From positions 496,001 through 560,000 of the forward strand of contig NZ_LIXZ01000001.1 of assembly GCF_001305855.1 (NCBI RefSeq): 64,000 nucleotides of DNA, given 5' to 3'. The stretch comes from Rossellomorea vietnamensis. Its GTDB lineage: Bacteria > Bacillota > Bacilli > Bacillales > Bacillaceae_B. The position numbers and the translations under genes were made by a program. A model generated the notes under the pieces. It saw nothing but the letters and a program-made list of their open reading frames with translations. It searched no databases and was not told the origin of the DNA. Below, one piece after another: positions 26,051 to 35,770 of the stretch (the stretch's first letter is position 1; the number at the start of each line of letters is the position of its first letter).

Positions 26051-26092
26051 TCTTACAGTCTTTATCCGGTGAACCTAAACCCTGAGGCTAAA

Positions 26093-26176
26093 TTATAGCC
26101 ATGCTGCACCTACAATGATTAACAGGATGAACAGTACTACGATTAACGCGAAACCTCCGCCGTATGCGTGACCCAT
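26093..26176 (-). CDS. YjcZ-family sporulation mini-protein 2 (27 aa)
   Basis: 27 aa: MGHAYGGGF head, then the helix ALIVVLFILLIIVGAAWL. CAAAGGAGGTGG ten bases upstream is a near-consensus ribosome site. Lacks the Cys residues found in its two neighbours. Confidence 0.88.
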   Translation of the reverse strand: MGHAYGGGFALIVVLFILLIIVGAAWL

Positions 26177-26261
26177 AACTTTCCACCTCCTTTGAAGCGC
26201 TACTTTATCTTATTCAAGTTAGCTGCCTTTTGTTTTAGGCTAATGTCATAAATTTAATTTT

Positions 26262-26348
26262 TTAGCAAATATATGCGGCACCAACGATGATTAATAAGAT
26301 GAACAGCACTACGATTAACGCGAATCCGGAATTGTATCCACAGCTCAT
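26262..26348 (-). CDS. YjcZ-family sporulation mini-protein 3 (28 aa)
   Basis: 28 aa: MSCGYNSGF head, same helix, C-terminal YIC. AAAGGAGGTAA precedes the ATG. Each of the three genes has its own leader, so they are probably separate transcripts, expressed in the sporangium by analogy with the family. Confidence 0.88.
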   Translation of the reverse strand: MSCGYNSGFALIVVLFILLIIVGAAYIC

Positions 26349-26469
26349 ATTTATTACCTCCTTTTCTCTCTTCGCTCTTATCATATGAAAGTACCTAGGA
26401 AATGGGTGTGTAAAATGCCCATTTTTCCGAAGATTAGTTTGGAAAATATTTTTTTAAATGGAAGAAGTG

Positions 26470-26478
26470 TGTTATAGT
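26470..26478 (+). promoter_or_regulatory. Extended -10 promoter element before prsA
   Basis: TG-T-TATAGT, with only a poly-T -35 region. It leaves a 5' leader of about 50 bases before the ATG. Confidence 0.4.
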
Positions 26479-26535
26479 ATGTTTTGTAGATTTTTGACAA
26501 ACTATCAAACGAATTTATTGTAGGAGTTGGTCACC

Positions 26536-27489
26536 ATGAAAAAATGGATCATTTCAGTATCATTGGCTGCGGGAGTCGTAGGACTTGCAGGATGCAGCGG
26601 TGACGGTGCTGAAGGAAACAATGACGTTGTTGCAACAACAAAAGCCGGAGATGTAACAAAAGATGAACTTTACAAATCAATGAAACAAAAATTCACTCCA
26701 CAAATGGAACAGGCCCTTCAGGAGCTGGTGTATACAAAAGTCCTTGAAGAAAAGTATGACGTGTCAAAAGAGGAAGTCGATGACAAGCTGAATGAAGCGA
26801 AAGATCAATTAGGGCCTCAATTCGATAGTTTCTTACAACAATATAACCTGGACGAAAAATCGTTCAAACAATACTTAAAGCTTCAATTGCTACAAGAAAA
26901 ATCCGCTATTTCCGATGTGAAAGTAACGGATAAAGAAGTGAAAGAGTACTACGAGAAATGGAAGCCTGAAATTAAAGTTCGCCATATCCTTGTAGAAGAT
27001 GAAAAAACAGCGAAAGAAGTCAAACAAAAATTGGCTGATGGAGCGAAATTCGAAGATCTTGCAAAGGAATACTCCACAGATCCCGGTTCTGCTGAAAACG
27101 GCGGAAGCTTAGGATGGGTAGACTACGCTGGTCGCCAAAACTTTGTTCCTGAATTCTCGAAAGCCCTGGACACTCTTGAAAAAGGAAAAGTAAGTGAGCC
27201 GATCAAAACAGATTATGGTTACCATATCATTGAAGTGACAGATAAAAAAGAAAAGAAATCCTTTGACGAAATGAAAAAGGAAATCGAAAAAGAACTGAAA
27301 CTTTCCAAAGTGGATCCTCAAAAAATCCAGGAAGCGATGAAAGCTGAAATCGAAAAAGCTGATCTGAAGATCAAAGATAAAGATCTGAAGAAATCATTCG
27401 ATCAGGTACTGAATTCTTCTGCAGCACCTGAAGGCGGACAAACACCTGCACCTGAAGGCGAAGCTCCTGCAACGGAGAAACAGGAATAA
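26536..27489 (+). CDS. prsA: PrsA foldase (peptidyl-prolyl isomerase lipoprotein)
   Basis: 317 aa from ATG 26536 with TAGGAG upstream. Signal peptide with lipobox GLAGC (Cys about residue 20) anchors it to the outer face of the membrane. A central parvulin domain (about 130-225) shows VRHILVEDEKTAKEV, AKEYSTDPGSAENGGSLGWV and KTDYGYHIIEV; the N- and C-terminal lobes are charged and helical. The tail is Pro/Glu/Ala rich (APEGGQTPAPEGEAPA). PrsA folds secreted proteins after Sec export and is repressed by ScoC in B. subtilis, whose gene lies nearby. Confidence 0.95.
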   Translation: MKKWIISVSLAAGVVGLAGCSGDGAEGNNDVVATTKAGDVTKDELYKSMKQKFTPQMEQALQELVYTKVLEEKYDVSKEEVDDKLNEAKDQLGPQFDSFLQQYNLDEKSFKQYLKLQLLQEKSAISDVKVTDKEVKEYYEKWKPEIKVRHILVEDEKTAKEVKQKLADGAKFEDLAKEYSTDPGSAENGGSLGWVDYAGRQNFVPEFSKALDTLEKGKVSEPIKTDYGYHIIEVTDKKEKKSFDEMKKEIEKELKLSKVDPQKIQEAMKAEIEKADLKIKDKDLKKSFDQVLNSSAAPEGGQTPAPEGEAPATEKQE

Positions 27490-27492
27490 TTG

Positions 27493-27535
27493 AAAAGGAC
27501 TGACGGCTATTATAAGCCATCAGTCCTTTTTTAAT
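27493..27535 (+). terminator. Terminator after prsA
   Basis: AAAAGGACTGA with TCAGTCCTTTT, inner GGCTTAT pairing and a T tail. Confidence 0.9.
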
Positions 27536-27542
27536 GAATTGA

Positions 27543-27722
27543 TCATGACGTTAGGTGACGTCTCTTCTCTTTCTCCTCTTCCATCCGATGAATATAGACT
27601 TCTCCCTCTTTTTCAATCCACTCATCTTCCAGCGTCTTTTCTTCCTTCGCCGATTTGATCGTCATAAAGGCACTCCCGAAAATTCCTGCTACAACCAGGT
27701 ACATCCAAATAGGCAGGGTCAT
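27543..27722 (-). CDS. yhaL: Sporulation protein YhaL
   Basis: 59 aa from the ATG at 27722, nine bases after TAAGGAG; longer readings lack a site. One N-terminal transmembrane helix (LPIWMYLVVAGIFGSAFMTI) followed by a charged cytoplasmic coil with EWIEKEGEVYIHRMEEEKEKRR, clearly like B. subtilis YhaL, which influences sporulation. Converges with prsA as in B. subtilis. Confidence 0.85.
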   Translation of the reverse strand: MTLPIWMYLVVAGIFGSAFMTIKSAKEEKTLEDEWIEKEGEVYIHRMEEEKEKRRHLTS

Positions 27723-27797
27723 TTGCTTCATCTCCTTATAGGTTTGTCCTCTTTTATTAACACTATATGAGACTGGGGAAGAAAACATGACCCTATG

Positions 27798-27832
27798 TAA
27801 AAAAAGAATCCGATCAATGGACCGGATTCTTG
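27798..27832 (-). terminator. Terminator after yhaM
   Basis: AAGAATCCGG/TCGGATTCTT stem followed by seven T residues on the minus strand. Confidence 0.88.
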
Positions 27833-27838
27833 GAATCT

Positions 27839-28780
27839 TTATTTATGAAAAGTAGGTTTGTAGAACGAACGATTATCCAGTGCGAATACTCTCTCCGTAT
27901 ACTCTCCAGGCTTCACCCGCTCAAGTGCACGGTCAAGCATGTTCATCTTTGCGTCGACATTATCGATGTAGTGAAGGATTTCAGCTTCCCGGATGAGTGG
28001 CGGCTTGGGACTTCCCCACTCGGCTTTCCCGTGATGACTCAATACGAGATGTTGAAGGATCATGACCTCTTCCCCTTCAATTCCCAGTTCATCCGCTGCT
28101 TTCCCGATTTCATTCACCATGATCGAAATGTGCCCGATCAAATTTCCTTCAATCGTATACGTTGTCGATGTAGGGCCCGACAGCTCGATGACTTTCCCTA
28201 AATCGTGAAGGATCACCCCGGCATAGAGAAGATCCGAATCCAGGGAAGGATACAGTCCTGCAATGGCTTTCGAAAGATCCAGCATCGAGACCACATGATA
28301 GGCGAGTCCTGATACGAATTCATGATGATTCTTCGTAGCTGCCGGATATTCAAGGAAAGGCTTTTGATATTTTTTAATCAGATGCCTTGTGATGCGCTGG
28401 ATGTTCGGATTTCTCATTTCAAAGATATACTGTGTAATCTTGCTCGTCATCTCATCTATGCTCACCGGTGCCGTTTCAAGGAAGTCTGAAATGGCAAAGC
28501 CATCCGCCGGGGAAGTTGGCCGGATCTGTTTGATCTTTAGCTGATTCTTCCCACGGTAGCTGTGTATGTCCCCGACAACCCTGACAATCGTTTCAGGCTG
28601 GTATGCCTTCTCATCCTGTTCAGAAGCATCCCAGAGTTTCGCTTCCATATCTCCGCTCTTATCCTGCAGAATCAGCGTGAGAAACGGCTTTCCTGTATTG
28701 GTGGTACCTTTGGTCATTTGCTTGATCAATAATGGCAGGTCAATCGTCTCACCTACGCTAAAATGTGTAATACCTGACAT
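27839..28780 (-). CDS. yhaM: 3'-5' exoribonuclease YhaM
   Basis: 313 aa. N-terminal OB-fold nucleic-acid-binding domain (about 1-95, ending [21 protein letters not shown]) and a metal-dependent HD domain (about 150-290) with the catalytic pair in [14 protein letters not shown] and further His in [14 protein letters not shown]. YhaM trims RNA 3' ends in Gram-positive bacteria. GGAGGAGAAG precedes the ATG. It follows yhaN on the same strand, 54 bp away, so all three genes yhaO-yhaN-yhaM may be cotranscribed. Confidence 0.95.
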   Translation of the reverse strand: MSGITHFSVGETIDLPLLIKQMTKGTTNTGKPFLTLILQDKSGDMEAKLWDASEQDEKAYQPETIVRVVGDIHSYRGKNQLKIKQIRPTSPADGFAISDFLETAPVSIDEMTSKITQYIFEMRNPNIQRITRHLIKKYQKPFLEYPAATKNHHEFVSGLAYHVVSMLDLSKAIAGLYPSLDSDLLYAGVILHDLGKVIELSGPTSTTYTIEGNLIGHISIMVNEIGKAADELGIEGEEVMILQHLVLSHHGKAEWGSPKPPLIREAEILHYIDNVDAKMNMLDRALERVKPGEYTERVFALDNRSFYKPTFHK

Positions 28781-28834
28781 CTCTTCTCCTCCGTTCCACT
28801 ATAAAAGTAGTTTCAGTATATCATATTTTTGTAC

Positions 28835-31795
28835 TCAAGAAGTCCGGATCGACTCCTTCCTCTTTAACACAATCATCTCGTCATCCGTAAACGATTGTTT
28901 GATATGGGGGTGGCAGGTGAAGAATAACACTTGATGGTCCCTTGCCACTTTCCTTAGGAGCGAAAGAAATGCCTTTGTCCTGGCCAGGTCAAAATTGACT
29001 ACCCCATCATCTATCAAAACAGGCAAAGGATATTTATCACCGATAGATTGAATGAGGGCAAAGCGAATCGAAATAAAAAGCTGCTCTTTCGTACCTTGAC
29101 TGAGTTCGATTGCATGAAAGATCGTCCCATCCTTCCTCTCAACCTTGATCATCTCATCGTCCAACAAGAAAATGCGTTGATAATGCCCTTCTGTCAGTTC
29201 CCTGAAGTTTTCTTCTGCAAGTTCTATGACTTTCGGCATTTTGGTTTTCTGATATAGTTCCATGGTTCTCTTTAAGGAGACGTCTGCCAATGTATATTTA
29301 GACCATTCAAAGGCTAGCTCTGCAACCTCGGCTTTTTTACTTTGGAATTCTTGAAGGATGGTCGAATAACTCTTACCTTCCTCTAACGTTTTGATTTCAT
29401 ACGAAAGGGAGGCGAGTTCTTTTTGCTGAGCGGAGAGTTCCTTTGACAACTCATCGATGGATTGTAAGACCCGGGATGATTCTCTCCTGCTTTCTTCCAA
29501 CGACGGAAACTCAAGAAACGTATCAAGGGTTTTTTTGGTCAATCTCGTTTTCATCCCCCTATATTGAGACCAGAGTTCGTTTCGTTCCTGAACCTTCAGA
29601 GCCTTCTCCCGAAATTCCATTTCCCCGGAGCAACCAGTTACATGAATAAGGTCATGCATATCATGACGGATCTTCCCAACTTCTATGGAATGCTTTTCGA
29701 TGTCCAAGGATAATGGCTCTAACTCTGCAGCAATACTTTCAACTACCAGCTGACGTTTCTCCAGATCCTGGAGCATCCTTTTCAATTGAAGGAGTGCTTC
29801 CTCCACCGTCGTGAACAAGAGGGAGTGACGGTGAAACCAATCCCGGCATTCTTCAGTGAATTCTTTCACTTTCTCTCCTGAATAAGCCACTTCATCGGAT
29901 AGATGAGTACATATTTCATAGGAAGAGACTAATTCTTTCATCTTGGCAAATGCATCACGCAGCCATTTCCAATGAAAATCGGAAGGTAAGTATAATTCCC
30001 GTTTCAGGCGTTCTATCCTTCCCTCTCCCTGGACGATTGCTTTCTCAAGCTCTTCCTTTCTCTCGTGAAGCTTCTGCATCTTCAGCTCCTGTTCCTCTAA
30101 CGATAGGACCCGCTGCTTCCACTCGTTACGAAATTCCATTTGTTCCGACAGGCTTTGTTCTGCTGTATCCAGAGTCCCGGTATTCTCCGGTTGAATTTCT
30201 TTAGCTCTTGCCTTGAGCTTTTGGAGGGTGAGGGTTTCTTTCCTGACATTCTCCCTCGATTGAAAGATGGTTCCACCGACAGCCATCATAACCAGCAAGC
30301 ACATACCCGCCATGATCCAATTGCCGGAGAACATCCCCCATAAACCGAATCCCATTGCTATCAGGAGTGCTCCACCACTGATAAGCATCTGATACGAATA
30401 GGAGGCTTTTTTTCGGCTATAGTTTTCCTCTGCCTCCTTTACTTGCAGATTCACCCATTCCATCTGCTCCTTCGTAGAATGCCTGCCGGTGAGAGCTTTG
30501 ACCTTTCGTTGTAATTCTTGATATTCATCCTCTTCCATTAATCGTTTTTCTAAGTTTTCGCATTTTTTTTCAATGGCCTGAAGTTCTTCCATTTCCTCTT
30601 CTTGAAGCTTATCCAGGCTTTCTTGTTCGTGAAGGAGTTTGGTCTGATGGTCCAAAGCCTGCTGGATATTTTCAGACATCATCAGGCTAGTGTTCAATGA
30701 CGGGATATTTTCCATGTCAATCTGCAGTCCCAATTCACGGATTGTGTCGCTGATTTTACTTTGGACCATTCTCAATTCCCTGCTTCGTTCACTGCTCTCT
30801 TCTTTCCATTTCAGGTAAGAGGATTGCTGGGACAATAGTTTCTCCATATACGGAATGTCTTCACTTAATGTAAGGTCCAGATCATCTGATTCCAACTTTT
30901 CCTGTAGATTCTTTTGCTTGCTCTTCAGGGTCTCAAGATAGGCTGACGTTTGTCTTTCTTCGATTTTCAGCTCGTTCATTCTTTCTAATCCGTTTGGAGG
31001 GAAATCGAGGTCATTCAGTACGGAAAGGCGATTTTCCACATCATAAAATTGGACAAGGGTATCCCAATTTTCATTTACGGAAATAAGATTTTCCCTCTTT
31101 TCAGAAAGAAGCTCCTTTTCCCTTTCCATGGCTGATATATCCGACTCCAGTGATCCTCGTCTCGCTATGAGGGGCAGGTACTGATCGTTTTTCTCTTTGC
31201 CTTCCTTAACTTGTTTTTCAAGGTCTTTCAGTTGGGAAAGCACTACATTGATCTTCGGTTTTCTGCCTGATTTCTTAAACAGCAGTTCCCTTTCTTTCTG
31301 CCAGTCCTGTGAAAGCTTTAATAGAAGGTCCGTCCCTGTAGAACCCGCTGTGAATAAATACTGGTTCAGTTCCTCTTTTTTGAGTCGTTGGATGTTTTGT
31401 AGGCCATCCAGGTTGAACGAGAAGATGTTTTGATAGGTGGACCGGTCCATATTCCCCAACAATTGTTGGAGGGTTTCTTCTCCCTCCACTCTTCCATCTT
31501 CAAATTGGACAGTTACGTCTCCTGCAGCCTTCCCTTTGATCCGCTCGATGCTCACAACCCCTTGCTCTTCCGTTTGACAAAGGATTTTCCCACCATACTC
31601 GGTCGATGATTTCGGTACGTATCTCAGCAAAGATTGCTGTTTCGTTGGAAAACCGAATAGGATGCTATGGATGAAGGACATGATCGTCGATTTACCCGCT
31701 TCATTTTCTCCATAGAATAATTGAAGATCGCTAAGTGTATAATGCTTGTTCTCAAGCTTCCCATATCCGTAAATATGAAGTTCCTTCAGCTTCAA
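28835..31795 (-). CDS. yhaN: YhaN (SbcE), Rad50/SbcC-like ATPase
   Basis: 986 aa. N-terminal Walker A FYGENEAGKSTIMSFI, C-terminal half-site with signature-like ELSQGTKEQLF and Walker B PLPVLIDDGVVNFD, separated by long coiled coils (about 175-440 and 520-860). Unusually for SMC-type proteins, two transmembrane-like helices occur near residues 467-505. Begins with TTG, with GGGGGTG seven bases upstream, and overlaps the yhaO stop (TTGA), so translation is coupled. Together with YhaO it forms a nuclease complex used in DNA repair. Confidence 0.92.
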   Translation of the reverse strand: MKLKELHIYGYGKLENKHYTLSDLQLFYGENEAGKSTIMSFIHSILFGFPTKQQSLLRYVPKSSTEYGGKILCQTEEQGVVSIERIKGKAAGDVTVQFEDGRVEGEETLQQLLGNMDRSTYQNIFSFNLDGLQNIQRLKKEELNQYLFTAGSTGTDLLLKLSQDWQKERELLFKKSGRKPKINVVLSQLKDLEKQVKEGKEKNDQYLPLIARRGSLESDISAMEREKELLSEKRENLISVNENWDTLVQFYDVENRLSVLNDLDFPPNGLERMNELKIEERQTSAYLETLKSKQKNLQEKLESDDLDLTLSEDIPYMEKLLSQQSSYLKWKEESSERSRELRMVQSKISDTIRELGLQIDMENIPSLNTSLMMSENIQQALDHQTKLLHEQESLDKLQEEEMEELQAIEKKCENLEKRLMEEDEYQELQRKVKALTGRHSTKEQMEWVNLQVKEAEENYSRKKASYSYQMLISGGALLIAMGFGLWGMFSGNWIMAGMCLLVMMAVGGTIFQSRENVRKETLTLQKLKARAKEIQPENTGTLDTAEQSLSEQMEFRNEWKQRVLSLEEQELKMQKLHERKEELEKAIVQGEGRIERLKRELYLPSDFHWKWLRDAFAKMKELVSSYEICTHLSDEVAYSGEKVKEFTEECRDWFHRHSLLFTTVEEALLQLKRMLQDLEKRQLVVESIAAELEPLSLDIEKHSIEVGKIRHDMHDLIHVTGCSGEMEFREKALKVQERNELWSQYRGMKTRLTKKTLDTFLEFPSLEESRRESSRVLQSIDELSKELSAQQKELASLSYEIKTLEEGKSYSTILQEFQSKKAEVAELAFEWSKYTLADVSLKRTMELYQKTKMPKVIELAEENFRELTEGHYQRIFLLDDEMIKVERKDGTIFHAIELSQGTKEQLFISIRFALIQSIGDKYPLPVLIDDGVVNFDLARTKAFLSLLRKVARDHQVLFFTCHPHIKQSFTDDEMIVLKRKESIRTS

Positions 31796-33003
31796 TTTCT
31801 TTCACCCCCACTTTTAAGTAAGTGCTTTGTTTCTTCTATCAGCTCGTTCTTCTCTTCGACCTCCAAAGGTTCAAGAAATCGGTAGATCGACGGATGTTCA
31901 TACAGCTCTGCCAGGACTTCTTTCCACTCTTCCCCTTCCAAGCTTTCAAGAGTTGAAATCACATCCTGTAGAAAGGGATCCCTTTCCTTTAACACTGTGG
32001 TGCCGGGAGACCGGCGTATGGAGTGAACCCATTTCAATTTCCCCTGATTTTCTATATCGGATTGCAGCGCCTCCAGGAGATCACCATTTTCAACCTTGCT
32101 CATCATATCTTCTGGGAGGGAATCTCCATCGGTTAGGACGATTTCAATCAAGCTATCTTCACTTATGGATTCCATCGCCCCTTGGATGCGCTGAAACACC
32201 TCACCAAACCTCCCTATACCATGCAGGGATACACCACATGTTTCCCATATCAAATCATTGGTGGGAATGAACGTCAGCTCTGTCCCATGCTCACCAAGTA
32301 TGACTTCATAGCATCCCTTTGCACCAGTCTCCTTTCGATGCCTCCCCTGGATATTTCCGGGATAAACGATAAAGGGCTCTTCATGCAATATCCGGCGTTG
32401 ATGAATATGCCCGAGTGCCCAGTAATGGTAATTCTTCTCCAATAACTCATTTATCGTAAAAGGGGCATACGTTTCATGAGAAGAATGCATGCTCCCTTCA
32501 CTTCCATGCAGGATTCCGATCGTGAAACGGTCTGCCGTTCCTTTAGGATATTCCCCGATCCTTCTTTCCCGGATATGCCTTGTTCCATAGCTGAACCCCA
32601 CAAGTTCAACCAGGGTACCTTTCCTTGTAGTAAGCTGTTTCACTTCGGTTTTCTCGTGAAAAATATGTATGTTATCCGGCATATCAAGTTCTAATCGTCG
32701 GCTGCTGAGATGATCATGATTTCCGTGAACGACGTATACAGGGATTTCATGTGAATGAAGTATTTGAAATTGTTTCGCCAACTTAGCCTGCGCCCTGATG
32801 CTCCGGTCTTCTTCATCAAACAGATCCCCACTGAGAATCATAAAGTCGACTTCTCTCTCTATCGCTTCTTTCACCACTTTTTCAAAAGAAGCAAAGGTAC
32901 TATTATGTATTCGTTCAAATACTTCTTTTGGTAAATGCTTCAGACCCCTAAACGGACTGTCCAAATGCAAGTCTGCTACATGAAAAAACTTTATGTCCTC
33001 CAT
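31792..33003 (-). CDS. yhaO: YhaO, Mre11/SbcD-like DNA repair exonuclease
   Basis: 403 aa from the ATG at 33003 (GGAGGGGAC upstream). Metallophosphoesterase motifs are intact: HVADLHLDSPF, ILSGDLFDEED, VVHGNHDHLS, GILHGSEG and ALGHIHQRR. A capping domain follows (about 245-400). It is the nuclease partner of YhaN. Confidence 0.93.
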   Translation of the reverse strand: MEDIKFFHVADLHLDSPFRGLKHLPKEVFERIHNSTFASFEKVVKEAIEREVDFMILSGDLFDEEDRSIRAQAKLAKQFQILHSHEIPVYVVHGNHDHLSSRRLELDMPDNIHIFHEKTEVKQLTTRKGTLVELVGFSYGTRHIRERRIGEYPKGTADRFTIGILHGSEGSMHSSHETYAPFTINELLEKNYHYWALGHIHQRRILHEEPFIVYPGNIQGRHRKETGAKGCYEVILGEHGTELTFIPTNDLIWETCGVSLHGIGRFGEVFQRIQGAMESISEDSLIEIVLTDGDSLPEDMMSKVENGDLLEALQSDIENQGKLKWVHSIRRSPGTTVLKERDPFLQDVISTLESLEGEEWKEVLAELYEHPSIYRFLEPLEVEEKNELIEETKHLLKSGGERN

Positions 33004-33107
33004 GAAGTCCCCTCCTTCAACACTACGAATATACGTTCTGCTATTCATTCATTATATCCTAAAACCGGCGAAGATTTCAGTATGTATGTACAATTTATCC
33101 GATTCAT

Positions 33108-33144
33108 GAAAAAAAGGCTGCCAGTTTAAACGTGACAGCCTTCC
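33108..33144 (-). terminator. Terminator after yhaP
   Basis: AAGGCTGTCA/TGGCAGCCTT stem with a T run on the minus strand. Confidence 0.88.
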
Positions 33145-33146
33145 AC

Positions 33147-34397
33147 TTATTTCTTTGATGTTAAATCGATTGCTTTCTTAATATCCCTATACGAATTGGA
33201 CTTCCCATATAGGAGCACTCCTCCACGATAGACCCGCGCACCGAAAACTCCAAGAAGAGTGATGGACACAAGCAGGACGAGTATCCCGATGATCGGCTCA
33301 TATACAGGGAGGTTCAGCATCCCTACACGCAGGAACATGACCATCGGAGTGAAAAATGGAATGTATGATGTAACCGTGACAAAGCCCGATTCCGGACTCC
33401 CAAGGCCAAACATGGATATGAAGAATCCGATCATGATCAGGAAGGTCATCGGCATGATCATCTGCTGGACATCTTCGATTCTACTCACGAGTGAGCCGAG
33501 TAACGCTGCCAGGGTTGCATACAGGAAGTAACCAAGCAGAAAGAAGATGACAGCATAAATGATGACACTGAGTGACAGGGATTCAAATCCGAATCCTTCA
33601 AAGAATCCTCCTACCAGTTCATCCTTCTTGCGGATCAGGGTAAAATATCCGACACCAAGGATAACGGCTAATTGAGTCAAGCCAACGAGACCGATTCCAA
33701 TGATTTTGGCAAACATTTGTTTTACCGGTGACACACTTGAGATGAGGATTTCCATGACCCGGGAGCTTTTCTCGGTGGCGACCTCCATCGCAGTCATATT
33801 CGCATAGGCAATGACCGAGAAATAGATAAAGAATAATAAGACGTAAACGATGCCCCTCGCCTGACTCAGTTCTTCTTCAGACTTCGCCCCCTCAAGGAGT
33901 GCTTCTTTCTCGAAATCTACGGGGGCACTTAACAAGGAGAGCTCCTCCCCGGACAGATTCAGTTTACCCGCAGCAAGGGACGATTTTACATTTTGCAGGG
34001 CTGCCTGCAATTCCCCGGTCACGGCGGACTCTGATAATGAGTTCGATTTATACAGAGCCTGTGGGAGCCCATCACTGTTTTCACTTAATACCAGTAAACC
34101 TTTAAATTCTTCTGACTTTATTTTTTTCTCGATTTCATTTGTTGATTCCGCTGCGGGCTCTAATTGAATCTCACTATTCATCGTCTTCAACTGCTGCAGG
34201 AGCGGTTCATATAATTTGCCCGTTTCATCGTGAACCGCTACCCTGCTCCCTTCATCATCTGTGAAACTCGAAATGATGCTGTCGAAGTTGGCCAGTAGGA
34301 CTAGGGCAGCGGCAATGATGATGGTGGATATGATAAAGGACTTGGCTTTCAATTTTGACATATAGGAATGACCGAGGATCAAGAAGAAATTATTCAT
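33147..34397 (-). CDS. yhaP: ABC-2-type permease YhaP
   Basis: 416 aa. Membrane anchor at residues 21-41, a large extracytoplasmic domain (about 45-175), then five to six helices (180-400). This is the NatB/YhaP pattern of Na+ or drug exporters; ATAMEVATEKSSRVMEILISSVSPVKQMFAKIIGIG is the conserved cytoplasmic coupling segment. Overlaps yhaQ by 8 bp. Substrate not determined. Confidence 0.9.
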   Translation of the reverse strand: MNNFFLILGHSYMSKLKAKSFIISTIIIAAALVLLANFDSIISSFTDDEGSRVAVHDETGKLYEPLLQQLKTMNSEIQLEPAAESTNEIEKKIKSEEFKGLLVLSENSDGLPQALYKSNSLSESAVTGELQAALQNVKSSLAAGKLNLSGEELSLLSAPVDFEKEALLEGAKSEEELSQARGIVYVLLFFIYFSVIAYANMTAMEVATEKSSRVMEILISSVSPVKQMFAKIIGIGLVGLTQLAVILGVGYFTLIRKKDELVGGFFEGFGFESLSLSVIIYAVIFFLLGYFLYATLAALLGSLVSRIEDVQQMIMPMTFLIMIGFFISMFGLGSPESGFVTVTSYIPFFTPMVMFLRVGMLNLPVYEPIIGILVLLVSITLLGVFGARVYRGGVLLYGKSNSYRDIKKAIDLTSKK

Positions 34398-35289
34398 ATG
34401 AAGTGCCCACCTTTTCTATAAATATATCGTTCAGTGAAGGTTCTTCCAGCTCGAATTTGCGCAGGAAGCCCTTTTGGACGACATCATGGAATACCCCTTG
34501 AGCGGCAGCCTCGGATTCCACCTGAAGCAGGACTCCTTCCGTCGTTTCTTTAAGCTTTGTCACTCCCTGCATGTCCCTTAAGTACGTAAGATCATAGTCT
34601 GCATGGATCACGACATTCTTCTTTCCAAAGGAACGTTTGATTTCCTTCAGTCCGCCATGCACCACTGGACGGCCTTTATGCATGATGCATAAGCTTTCAC
34701 AAAGCTCCTCCACATGCTCCATCCGATGACTTGAAAACACAATGGTCGTTCCGTTCTTTTTTATTTCCCTTACGGCGTCCTTCAATAGCTCCACATTCAC
34801 GGGATCAAGACCGCTGAATGGTTCATCGAGTATTAATAGCTTCGGCTTATGAATGACGGATGCGATGAATTGAATTTTCTGCTGATTCCCTTTGGAGAGT
34901 TCCTCCACTTTTTTATTTAGGTATTGAGGAACATTGAATCGCTCCAGCCAATAATCCAATTCTTTCAGGATCGTCTTCTTTTCCATCCCCCGGAGGCGTG
35001 CCAAATAGACGATTTGATCACTCACCTTCATTTTCGGATATAGTCCTCTTTCTTCCGGGAGATACCCGATTTCCGGACTGGTGGAATAATCAATCCCCTT
35101 GCCGTCCCACGTGATCCTGCCTTCTGTTGCATCCAACAATCCTAACACCATTCGGAACGTCGTCGTCTTTCCGGCTCCATTCGCTCCAAGGAAGCCGAAC
35201 ATTTCACTTGGGGGAATTTCAAGTGACAGCTCATCTACCGCTGTGAAATCCCCAAACCTTTTGGTCACCTGTTGTAATTTTAAACTCAT
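34390..35289 (-). CDS. yhaQ: ABC transporter ATPase YhaQ
   Basis: 299 aa. Walker A GANGAGKTT (about 36-44), signature ELSKGNQQK, Walker B LLILDEPFSGLDP and switch His in FSSHRMEH, plus a C-terminal extension (about 215-299) typical of NatA-like ATPases. Energises YhaP. GGAGGGAAAG precedes the ATG. Confidence 0.92.
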   Translation of the reverse strand: MSLKLQQVTKRFGDFTAVDELSLEIPPSEMFGFLGANGAGKTTTFRMVLGLLDATEGRITWDGKGIDYSTSPEIGYLPEERGLYPKMKVSDQIVYLARLRGMEKKTILKELDYWLERFNVPQYLNKKVEELSKGNQQKIQFIASVIHKPKLLILDEPFSGLDPVNVELLKDAVREIKKNGTTIVFSSHRMEHVEELCESLCIMHKGRPVVHGGLKEIKRSFGKKNVVIHADYDLTYLRDMQGVTKLKETTEGVLLQVESEAAAQGVFHDVVQKGFLRKFELEEPSLNDIFIEKVGTSYE

Positions 35290-35479
35290 CTTCCGCTTTC
35301 CCTCCTGTTGCCCATTATTGAAATCCTGTATCTTATCTCTCTAGTACTCTACGATTCTATCCATAAAAGGTTTCATTTCCCAGTATTTTTTCATTATCAA
35401 ACTATTTAGACTTCCCAAAAAAATGATAATATGAAAAAATAAAGAAGAACATCATTTCAAGAAAAAGGGGTATTACATA

Positions 35480-35665
35480 ATGAAAGTATACAAACTGACG
35501 GTATTTGAGCGTGACGGAAAAAAGATCCTGGACGAATCATTCGAAGCTTCTTCCGACAGCGAAGCGAAGAAGATGGGAGAAACAATGCTTGAGGAAAAAG
35601 GATATTCTGAACATACGCATCGCTGTACGTCCCCGCTTGGGAAACTCTTGCTGTTTCACGTGTAG
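35480..35665 (+). CDS. yhzD: YhzD-like small protein
   Basis: 61 aa, soluble, with a beta-alpha pattern: VYKLTVFERDGKKILDESFEA, then SDSEAKKMGETMLEEKGYSEHTHRC and a basic C terminus. Strong resemblance in start and length to YhzD of B. subtilis, found in the same place. AAAGGGG is upstream. Own terminator. Function unknown. Confidence 0.75.
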   Translation: MKVYKLTVFERDGKKILDESFEASSDSEAKKMGETMLEEKGYSEHTHRCTSPLGKLLLFHV

Positions 35666-35675
35666 GATTCCTTCT

Positions 35676-35713
35676 TGCATTACAGACTTCAATGGCTGTA
35701 ATGCATTTTTTTA
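35676..35713 (+). terminator. Terminator after yhzD
   Basis: Perfect stem TGCATTACAG/CTGTAATGCA, then seven T residues. Confidence 0.92.
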
Positions 35714-35721
35714 TTGCACAT

Positions 35722-35763
35722 TTTTAAAAAGGGAACCAACCCTCTAAGGCTGATTCCCTTTAT
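35722..35763 (-). terminator. Terminator after yhaR
   Basis: AAAGGGAATCAGCC with GGTTGGTTCCCTTT, then T-rich sequence on the minus strand. Confidence 0.75.
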
Positions 35764-35770
35764 CGATTCA

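Noticed and set aside
26494..26521. TTGACA-N16-TATTGT as prsA promoter
   Set aside because: Transcription would start at about 26528, downstream of the TAGGAG ribosome site, leaving it out of the mRNA.
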